From assembly GCA_029237605.1 (NCBI GenBank), contig JAQRGB010000001.1, forward strand, positions 194,303 to 258,302: a stretch of 64,000 bases of DNA, given 5' to 3'. A program made the translations under genes and the position numbers. Origin of the DNA: Candidatus Thiodubiliella sp. (GTDB lineage Bacteria > Pseudomonadota > Gammaproteobacteria > PS1 > Pseudothioglobaceae). Positions 56,491 to 64,000 of the stretch are shown here, in pieces. Each line of letters begins with the position of its first letter. Position 1 is the first letter of the stretch. The notes under the pieces were generated by a model. That model saw only the letters and a program-made list of their open reading frames with translations. It did not search any database and was not told the origin of the DNA.

Positions 56491-56518
56491 CTTGAATTTA
56501 ATCTTTATGTCCCTAAAT
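56491..56518 (+). promoter_or_regulatory. sigma32-like heat-shock promoter of dnaK
   Basis: CTTGAA (56491-56496), 14 nt spacer, CCCTAAAT (56511-56518), about 32 nt upstream of dnaK. Confidence 0.65.
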
Positions 56519-56550
56519 ATGAATCATAACTATATTAAAAGGAGTCAAAA

Positions 56551-58485
56551 ATGTCAAAAATTATCGGTATTGATTTAGGGACAACAAACTCATGTGTTGC
56601 TATCATGGATGGTGGCAATGTAAGGATCATTGAAAATTCTGAGGGTGATCGTACCACTCCATCTATCGTTGCTTTTTCAAAAGACTCAGAAGAGGTTTTA
56701 GTTGGTCAAAGCGCTAAACGACAAGCAGTTACTAACCCTGAAAACACGTTATATGCGATTAAACGATTAATCGGTCGTCGCTTTGACGAGGAAGCAGTGC
56801 AAAAAGACATTGATCTTGTACCTTACAAAATTGTTAAAGCAGATAATGGTGATGCATGGGTTGAGGTGAATGGCAAAAAAATGGCAGCACCTGAAATTTC
56901 AGCAAAAATTATTGAGAAAATGAAGAAAACTGCTGAAGATTATTTAGGAGAGGACGTAACAGAGGCGGTAATCACAGTTCCTGCTTATTTTAACGACTCA
57001 CAACGCCAGGCAACCAAAGATGCTGGTAAAATAGCAGGCTTAGATGTTAAACGTATTATTAATGAGCCAACAGCGGCAGCATTAGCTTATGGTGTTGATA
57101 AGTCTAGAGGTGATAAAACTGTTGTTGTATATGATTTAGGTGGCGGTACATTCGATGTTTCTATCATTGAGATGGAAGACATTGATGGCGAGAAGCACTT
57201 TGAAGTATTGTCAACTAATGGCGACACTTTCTTAGGTGGTGAAGATTTTGATCAACGCATTATTAACTACTTAGTTGATGAATTCAAAAAAGAGCAAGGT
57301 GTTGACTTGAAAAATGACCCAATGGCACTGCAACGCTTGAAAGAAGCAGCAGAAAAAGCCAAAATTGAATTATCTTCTTCTGAACAAACTGAAGTTAACC
57401 TTCCATATATAACAGCTGACTCCTCAGGTCCTAAACACCTGAACATTAAGATTACACGTTCTAAGCTAGAGTCTTTGGTTGATGATTTAATTCAACGTTC
57501 AATTGATCCTTGCAAAATTGCACTTAAAGATGCAAATTTATCTGCTAAAGATATTAACGAGGTTATTATTGTTGGTGGCTCTACACGTATGCCTAAGGTG
57601 CAAGAAAAGGTACGAGAATTCTTTGGCAAAGAGCCTAAGAAAGATGTTAATCCTGATGAAGCAGTAGCAATGGGTGCGGCTATTCAAGCAGGTGTATTAA
57701 GTGGTGATGTTAAAGATGTCTTGTTATTAGATGTAACGCCATTGTCATTAGGTATTGAGACTATGGGTGGTGTGATGACTAAGTTAATTGAAAAGAATAC
57801 AACCATTCCAACAAATGCATCGCAAATTTTCTCGACTGCAGCAGACAACCAGTCAGCGGTAACTGTTCATGTCTTACAAGGTGAACGTGAAGTGGCAAGT
57901 GCAAATAAATCATTAGGTCAATTCAACTTAGAGGGTATTGGTGGGGCGCCAAAAGGTACGCCTCAAATTGAGGTAACGTTAGATATTGACTCTGATGGCA
58001 TTTTAAATGTTTCTGCTAAGGATAAAAATACTGGTAAAGAGCAAAGCATTACTATTAAAGCATCAAGTGGTTTGAGTGATAAAGAGGTTGAGGATATGAT
58101 TAAAGATGCTGAAGTAAATGCTGAGGAGGATAAAAAATTCCAAGAATTAATAACTACACGCAATATGGCTGATTCAATCATTCACTCAACCAAACAATTA
58201 TTAGATGAACACAAAGATGAAATATCAGAAGATGAAAAATCTGCAATTGAAGTAGCAATTACTGAGCTTGAAGAAATCATGAAAACTGATGACAAGAAAG
58301 CAATTGATGCTAAGGTTCAAAGTCTTAACGAAGTGGCTCAGCCTTTAGCTGAAAAAGCACAAGCAAAAGCAGGCACAGATGCTGATGGTGGTGGCTTTAC
58401 TGACGCTGCCAATGCCGGCGCAGCAAGTGCTGATGATGTAGTAGATGCTGATTTTGAAGAAGTTAAAGACGACGATAAAAAATAA
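56551..58485 (+). CDS. dnaK: chaperone DnaK (Hsp70)
   Basis: 644 aa; [34 protein letters not shown]. Confidence 0.99.
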   Translation: MSKIIGIDLGTTNSCVAIMDGGNVRIIENSEGDRTTPSIVAFSKDSEEVLVGQSAKRQAVTNPENTLYAIKRLIGRRFDEEAVQKDIDLVPYKIVKADNGDAWVEVNGKKMAAPEISAKIIEKMKKTAEDYLGEDVTEAVITVPAYFNDSQRQATKDAGKIAGLDVKRIINEPTAAALAYGVDKSRGDKTVVVYDLGGGTFDVSIIEMEDIDGEKHFEVLSTNGDTFLGGEDFDQRIINYLVDEFKKEQGVDLKNDPMALQRLKEAAEKAKIELSSSEQTEVNLPYITADSSGPKHLNIKITRSKLESLVDDLIQRSIDPCKIALKDANLSAKDINEVIIVGGSTRMPKVQEKVREFFGKEPKKDVNPDEAVAMGAAIQAGVLSGDVKDVLLLDVTPLSLGIETMGGVMTKLIEKNTTIPTNASQIFSTAADNQSAVTVHVLQGEREVASANKSLGQFNLEGIGGAPKGTPQIEVTLDIDSDGILNVSAKDKNTGKEQSITIKASSGLSDKEVEDMIKDAEVNAEEDKKFQELITTRNMADSIIHSTKQLLDEHKDEISEDEKSAIEVAITELEEIMKTDDKKAIDAKVQSLNEVAQPLAEKAQAKAGTDADGGGFTDAANAGAASADDVVDADFEEVKDDDKK

Positions 58486-58502
58486 AATTAACCAATAAAT
58501 AT

Positions 58503-58559
58503 AAAAACAAATAAAACTTACTTAGTAGGCTATTTACTAAGTAAGTTTTATTTGTTTTT
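58503..58559 (+). terminator. very long perfect hairpin (25-bp stem) between dnaK and dnaJ
   Basis: AAAAACAAATAAAACTTACTTAGTA (58503-58527), loop GGCTATT, TACTAAGTAAGTTTTATTTGTTTTT (58535-58559), followed by T residues. Confidence 0.8.
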
Positions 58560-58568
58560 TTTAAAAAT

Positions 58569-59660
58569 ATGCCAGAAAGAGATTATTACGAAGTATTAGG
58601 AATTGCAAAAAGTTCAGATGCTAAGCAAATTAAAAAAGCATATAAACGCTTAGCAATGAAGCATCATCCTGATCGTAACAAAGATAACAAAGAAGAATCT
58701 GAAAGAGTTTTTAAAGAAATACAAAAAGCTTACAGTGTATTATACGATGAACAAAAACGCCAAGCTTATGACCAATTTGGTCATGCAGGTGTAAATGGCA
58801 ACGCAGGTGCTAGTGGAAATTCATTTAGTGGTGGTTTTGGTGACATCTTTGGTGACATCTTTGGTGGTGGCCGTAGACAAGTAGATAATCGTGGTTCTGA
58901 TTTACGTTATGATTTGGAAATCAACCTAAAGGAAGCAGCTGAAGGTAAGGCAGTTAAAATCCGTATTCCTAAACACGAAAAATGCAATACTTGTCATGGT
59001 TCCGGCTCTAAGCCAGGAACCAGTGCTAAAACTTGTGGTACTTGTCAAGGTGCAGGGCAAGTACATATGCAACAAGGCCCTTTTTCTGTGCAACAATCTT
59101 GTCCACAATGTAGCGGTACTGGTCAAATGATTGATTCACCTTGTGGTGATTGTCATGGAAAAGGCGTAGTTCGCAGACAAAAAACACTATCAGCTAAAAT
59201 TCCTGCAGGTGTTGACACTGGTAATCGTATTCGCCTAACAGGAGAAGGTGAAGCTGGGATGCGTGGCGGACCGAATGGTGATTTATATATTGAAATTCAT
59301 GTTAAGACACACAATATTTTTGAACGTCACGATAATAATTTGTATTGCACTGTACCAATTGATTTTGCTTCAGCTACATTAGGCGGTAGCATAGAAGTGC
59401 CAACACTAAATGGAAAATTAAAGATTAAAATTCCAGAAGGTACGCAAACAGACAGGCAGTTCCGTTTAAAAGGCAAAGGTATTACTGGCTTACAAGGTAG
59501 TGGCACGGGGGATTTAATTTGTCAAATCAAAATAGAAACACCGGTTAATCTTAATAAAAAACAAAAAGAATTATTGCAAGAATTCTCAAGAACATGTGGA
59601 AAAAAACAACACCCTGAATCAAACTCATTTTTTGGTAAAATGAAGTCTTTTTTACAATAA
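58569..59660 (+). CDS. dnaJ: chaperone DnaJ (Hsp40)
   Basis: 363 aa; YYEVLGIAKSSDAKQIKKAYKRLAMKHHPDRN, G-rich region, four CxxCxGxG zinc repeats. Confidence 0.98.
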   Translation: MPERDYYEVLGIAKSSDAKQIKKAYKRLAMKHHPDRNKDNKEESERVFKEIQKAYSVLYDEQKRQAYDQFGHAGVNGNAGASGNSFSGGFGDIFGDIFGGGRRQVDNRGSDLRYDLEINLKEAAEGKAVKIRIPKHEKCNTCHGSGSKPGTSAKTCGTCQGAGQVHMQQGPFSVQQSCPQCSGTGQMIDSPCGDCHGKGVVRRQKTLSAKIPAGVDTGNRIRLTGEGEAGMRGGPNGDLYIEIHVKTHNIFERHDNNLYCTVPIDFASATLGGSIEVPTLNGKLKIKIPEGTQTDRQFRLKGKGITGLQGSGTGDLICQIKIETPVNLNKKQKELLQEFSRTCGKKQHPESNSFFGKMKSFLQ

Positions 59661-59678
59661 AGAAAGAAAGGATGTATA

Positions 59679-60959
59679 GTGAAAATTAAACACATACAAG
59701 CTCGTGAAATTCTAGATTCTAGAGGTAACCCAACTATTGAAGCAGATATAATTTTGGATAATGGTGTAATGGGTAGTGCAATAGTGCCATCAGGTGTATC
59801 CACTGGAACACGTGAAGCATTAGAATTGCGTGATGGTGATAAAGATCGTTACCTTGGTAAAGGAGTTCTAAAGGCAATTTCATTTATCAAAACTGAAATT
59901 AATCAAGCCTTAGTGGGACTTGATATTGTAAATTTAAAAAAAATTGATGCAACAATGATTGCACTTGACGGTACGCAGACAAAATCACGCTTAGGTGCAA
60001 ATACTATTTTAGCAGTATCATTAGCGGCAGCTCATGCAAATGCTAACAGACAAAATAAATCATTGTACGACACATTAGATTTAGGAGTTAAATATAAATT
60101 ACCAGTACCAATGATGAACATCATTAACGGTGGAGAGCATGCCAACAATAATATTGATATTCAAGAGTTTATGATTATTCCTACTGGTGCGCCAAGCTTT
60201 AAAGAAGCTTTACGTTATGGTGTAGAAATATTTCATAACCTAAAATCTATCTTAGAATATAAAAACATGAATACCTCCGTTGGTGACGAAGGTGGTTTTG
60301 CACCTGATTTAGATTCTAATGAAGATGCGATTAAAATGATTTTAAAGGCTATTGAAAAAGCAGGATATATCGCAGGTAAGGACATTTTTATCGGCATTGA
60401 TGCAGCTAGTTCTGAATTTTATAAAAATGGCACTTATAATCTTGCTTCTGAGAATAGCTCGCTAACTTCACAAGAATTTGCTGATTACTTAGCCAACTGG
60501 GTAGAAAAATATCCAGTTATATCTATAGAAGATGGTATGAGCGAAAATGACTGGGATGGTTGGAATTTACTAACCAAGAAAATTGGCGATAAAGTGCAAT
60601 TAGTTGGTGATGATTTATTCGTTACTAATAGTAAGATTCTTACTGAGGGCATTGATAAAAATATAGCTAATTCAATCCTAATAAAAGTTAATCAAATTGG
60701 TACATTAAGTGAAACTTTTTCTGCCATGGAGGTAGCCAATAAGGCTGGTTATACCTGTGTAATGTCACATCGATCTGGTGAAACTGAAGATACCACGATT
60801 GCAGATTTAGCCGTAGCAACAGGCTGTGGTCAGATCAAAGCTGGTTCACTATCTCGCTCTGATCGTTTAGCAAAATATAACCGTCTATTGCGCATTGAAG
60901 AAGAATTAGGTAAAAATGCCATTTATCCTGGGATATCTGCCTTTAATCATCTAAATTAA
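59679..60959 (+). CDS. eno: enolase (GTG start)
   Basis: 426 aa; [55 protein letters not shown]. Confidence 0.98.
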   Translation: MKIKHIQAREILDSRGNPTIEADIILDNGVMGSAIVPSGVSTGTREALELRDGDKDRYLGKGVLKAISFIKTEINQALVGLDIVNLKKIDATMIALDGTQTKSRLGANTILAVSLAAAHANANRQNKSLYDTLDLGVKYKLPVPMMNIINGGEHANNNIDIQEFMIIPTGAPSFKEALRYGVEIFHNLKSILEYKNMNTSVGDEGGFAPDLDSNEDAIKMILKAIEKAGYIAGKDIFIGIDAASSEFYKNGTYNLASENSSLTSQEFADYLANWVEKYPVISIEDGMSENDWDGWNLLTKKIGDKVQLVGDDLFVTNSKILTEGIDKNIANSILIKVNQIGTLSETFSAMEVANKAGYTCVMSHRSGETEDTTIADLAVATGCGQIKAGSLSRSDRLAKYNRLLRIEEELGKNAIYPGISAFNHLN

Positions 60960-60976
60960 CACTCTCTAGCTCTCAC

Positions 60977-62221
60977 TTGTACGATTTTTCAACTATTTGG
61001 TTAATTGTAATACTAATAGTACTTATTTTTAGCTCTGCATTTTTTTCATCGACAGAAACTTCGATGATATCTATAAATCGTTATCGCCTAAAAGCACTTG
61101 CTAAAACCAATAAAAATGCCAAACGTACCGAACGCCTATTGAGTGATTTAGACCGTTTAATTGGCACAATTTTATTAGGTAATAATCTGGTTAATATTTT
61201 TGCCGCCAGTGTTGCTACAATATTAGCGACTAAACTTTGGGGGGAAGAGTCAGTGGTATGGGTATCATTAGGACTAACTTTTGTTGTACTTATTTTCGCA
61301 GAAACTACGCCAAAAACCTTTGCTGCTAAAAATCCTGAAAAAGTTGCTTTACTTACCTCTATTGCCATAGAGCTATTCGTCAAATTATTCAAGCCTTTTG
61401 TTTGGATAATTGCACAAATCACTGCAGTTATTCTAACTTCTTTAGGAGTGAAAAAACAATACAAAAATGATGGTATTACTTCTGAAGAACTTAAAATGGT
61501 AGTGAATGAAGCTAAGCCAGTTATTGCATCAAATTATCAAAAAATGCTACTTAATATTATCGACTTAGAGCAAGTAAAAGTTGAAGATATTATGATTCTC
61601 AGAAATGAATTAATCAGCATTGACATAAATAAACCAGATGAATTCCTAAGACAATTAAAGCATATACAACACACCAGACTTCTAACTTATGACACATCAA
61701 GTGACAATATCACAGGTGTACTGCATATGCGTGATATTGTGAACTTATATGCCAAAGGTAACTTTAATGTTAAGAATGCATTAGCATTGATTCGTATGCC
61801 TTATTTTATACCAGAAGGTACTTCTCTAGCACATCAAATAGAGCATTTTAAAACACAGGGAAGACGCTTGGGTTTGGTCGTTGACGAATATGGCGAAGTA
61901 CGTGGTGCGATTGCTCTTGAAGATATTCTAGAAGAGATTGTTGGTCAATTTACTTCAAATCAGAATGAAAATATTGATGAAATTATTAAACAAAAGGATG
62001 GTAGTTATTTAGTTGATCCAAAAGTTAGTATACGAGAGTTAAATTTATTATTGCAATTAAACCTATCTGTTGCTAAAGCCAAAACTCTAAATGGTTTAAT
62101 TTTAGAAACATTACAAAGTATTCCTAAGCACGATGTCAGTGTAAAAATTGACAATATATTAATTGATGTTGTACAGATTTCTGAGCAAACTATTAGATTA
62201 GTCAAGCTTACTAAACTTTGA
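60977..62221 (+). CDS. CNNM/HlyC-CorC family transporter (DUF21 + CBS; TTG start)
   Basis: 414 aa; FFSSTETSMISINRYRLKALA, GNNLVNIFAAS, LVVDEYGEVRGAIALEDILEEIVG. Confidence 0.92.
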   Translation: MYDFSTIWLIVILIVLIFSSAFFSSTETSMISINRYRLKALAKTNKNAKRTERLLSDLDRLIGTILLGNNLVNIFAASVATILATKLWGEESVVWVSLGLTFVVLIFAETTPKTFAAKNPEKVALLTSIAIELFVKLFKPFVWIIAQITAVILTSLGVKKQYKNDGITSEELKMVVNEAKPVIASNYQKMLLNIIDLEQVKVEDIMILRNELISIDINKPDEFLRQLKHIQHTRLLTYDTSSDNITGVLHMRDIVNLYAKGNFNVKNALALIRMPYFIPEGTSLAHQIEHFKTQGRRLGLVVDEYGEVRGAIALEDILEEIVGQFTSNQNENIDEIIKQKDGSYLVDPKVSIRELNLLLQLNLSVAKAKTLNGLILETLQSIPKHDVSVKIDNILIDVVQISEQTIRLVKLTKL

Positions 62222-62762
62222 TTATTTTTTAAATTTTTGCTAAAATAGCTAGAATTGTCATTTTATTTTTTGTACTTTTTTGTCTTATTGAATGATTTTT
62301 TGGCTTATTGACATCTCAACTGTGTCTATAAAATCTTTATCTTTAATTTTTATATTAACTAAAAATATTGTATAGTCAGATTTAAGTGAGTTAAATGACT
62401 TTATAGCTAAAAATATTGTCATGAACAGTTTAATAGTTGCTGAATAATTCAATCATGTCTCATAATTTAGACAATTCCACGCCAATTAATCAGCTCCATA
62501 CTTGTTTTTACAAATTCATCTTTTTAATTAAACCTTTATAACAAAATACCAGAGACATAAAAAATTTTAACTTGTTAAAATATCAGAAATTTACATGATA
62601 TTAAAACTACTCTTGGTAATAAATAAAATAATAATACATATTTACATCCTTTTTGATACCAGCCTGGAATATCATTGAATTGAATTCATTCTAGCAAAAA
62701 ACTACAGTAAATAAACCAAACCAAATAATTTGAAATAATACCAAAAAATTAATAATTGCACT

Positions 62763-63635
62763 CTACACTAAATTTTGCCCTACCCTAACTGCTACATCTT
62801 TGGTTAAATTAAATATTTGATTTGTATTCGACATAAGCATAATAATAGTAGACCCCATATCAAACCTTCCAAATTCTTCGCCTTTTTTAAGTTGAATATT
62901 CTGATTTTGATAATTAAAGTGTTGTACTTGCTTCACACACCAAAATGGCGTAATTCTCGTAAGAATAGACGTTGGCTTGCTGTTTAGTTCAGCTTCACGA
63001 ATTGGATTAATTTGTCCGTGCCATACAGTTTGTATTGAACCAACAAAAATGGCCCCTACTAAAATAAATGCACAAACACCGAATTCAGTTGCAAAATAAC
63101 ACACTACACGCTCATTACGAGCAAACAAACCATCTACACTTTGTGCAGTCTTTTTATTGACTGAAAATAAATCACCAGGAATATAATCCATGGCAATCAG
63201 TTTGCCGTTATATGGCATATGGATACGATGATAGTCTTTTGGCGATAGGTAAATTGTGGTAAAAAAACCATCGCTAAATTCACTTGCTTTCTCATTATTC
63301 GCTAACAACTGTTTGACACTATAATTATGATTTTTCGCTTGCACAATTTGCGCATTATTAATGTTGCCAACTTGAGATACAATACCATCTACAGGGCAAA
63401 TAATTGAACTTTTAGAAATAGCTCTAACGCCAGATTTTAGACTACGAGTAAAAAAATCGTTAAAACTCTTATAATCTTCTGCTTGTTCACGTTGAGCCTC
63501 AGACAAATTTATTTGGTATTTTTTAATAAACCAGTGAATAAAGGTATTTTTAAACCAAGTATTTTCAATACGTGCAAAACGAAACATTAATTTTGAGAGC
63601 AAATGCTGTGGCAATAAGTATTGCAGCCAAATCAT
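62763..63635 (-). CDS. psd: phosphatidylserine decarboxylase
   Basis: 290 aa; SFNDFFTRSLKSGVRAI, PVDGIVSQVG, YLSPKDYHRIHMPYNGKL, KGEEFGRFDMGSTIIML. Confidence 0.96.
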   Translation of the reverse strand: MIWLQYLLPQHLLSKLMFRFARIENTWFKNTFIHWFIKKYQINLSEAQREQAEDYKSFNDFFTRSLKSGVRAISKSSIICPVDGIVSQVGNINNAQIVQAKNHNYSVKQLLANNEKASEFSDGFFTTIYLSPKDYHRIHMPYNGKLIAMDYIPGDLFSVNKKTAQSVDGLFARNERVVCYFATEFGVCAFILVGAIFVGSIQTVWHGQINPIREAELNSKPTSILTRITPFWCVKQVQHFNYQNQNIQLKKGEEFGRFDMGSTIIMLMSNTNQIFNLTKDVAVRVGQNLV

Positions 63636-64000
63636 ATTAATTTTGATTGAATAAATGCAAGCGCATTATCAAACTTTATTTCTAATTTTTCAGGGTTGTT
63701 TCTTGCTTTGTATTCAACATTGCCATTATCAGCATGAGTGTCGCTAAGTACTATACGATGTGGGATGCCTAAGAGATCGCTATCAGCAAACATAATACCA
63801 GCGCGCTCTTTTCTATCATCAAGCAATACTTCGATATCAGAATCCAAACATTGCTGATATAGAACATCTGCTAAGCCTTTAACACGAGTAGATTTATTGT
63901 AGTTAATTGGAACAATTACCACAGAAAAAGGCGCAACATTTACTGGGAAAATAATACCTCTATTATCATAATTTTGTTCAATTATTGCTGCCACAACACG
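63632..64000 (-). CDS. proS: prolyl-tRNA synthetase, C-terminal part (gene continues beyond window)
   Basis: Anticodon-binding domain: IIEQNYDNRGIIFPVNVAPFSVVIVPINYN..LLDDRKERAGIMFADSDLLGIPHRIVLSD. Confidence 0.92.
   Translation of the reverse strand, partial: RVVAAIIEQNYDNRGIIFPVNVAPFSVVIVPINYNKSTRVKGLADVLYQQCLDSDIEVLLDDRKERAGIMFADSDLLGIPHRIVLSDTHADNGNVEYKARNNPEKLEIKFDNALAFIQSKLI

Noticed and set aside
62359-62419. Direct repeat CTAAAAATATTGT in the corC-psd intergenic region
   Set aside because: 13-bp AT-rich repeat is plausible by chance at this base composition; no other supporting structure.

Overview
This AT-rich window is mostly bacterial housekeeping genes on both strands. Gene content and several decaying pseudogenes suggest a reduced gammaproteobacterium; a SUP05/Thioglobus or thiotrophic-symbiont-like origin is my inference and was not tested. 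Recognisable genes include hemB, acs, rpoZ, dnaQ, lemA/htpX-like, map, aspS, nadA, yebC, purL, grxD, trhP(yegQ)-like, dxs, ispG, rlmN, an HU gene, smpB, ratA-like, rnhA, an asparagine-synthetase-like amidotransferase, leuCD, ruvA, an RND permease, typA, rlmE, ispB-like, dinG-like, trkH/trkA, an NtrYX-like pair, rnd, rsmD, coaD, dnaK, dnaJ, eno, a CorC/HlyC-like protein, psd and the 3' end of proS. A tRNA cluster (Pro-TGG, Arg-TCT, His-GTG) has a good sigma70-like promoter. I see no CRISPR array, prophage or intact IS. The main points of interest are: (1) a 4-TM pentapeptide-repeat protein whose core positions alternate Phe and Cys over 11 decapeptides, translationally overlapped with yebC; (2) a decayed acetate-uptake locus upstream of an intact acs (frameshifted DUF4212 and exonuclease genes); (3) a DUF455-family pseudogene; (4) an NtrX-like regulator with no AAA+ domain; (5) a membrane-anchored PD-(D/E)XK-like nuclease candidate next to the tRNAs; (6) smpB and ratA with overlapping divergent start codons; (7) unusually long perfect hairpins after the HU gene and between dnaK and dnaJ; (8) IscR-like tandem dyads before grxD; (9) a possible eroded mobile-element scar between dinG and trkH. 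All calls come from reading the sequence and ORF translations; no database search was run.
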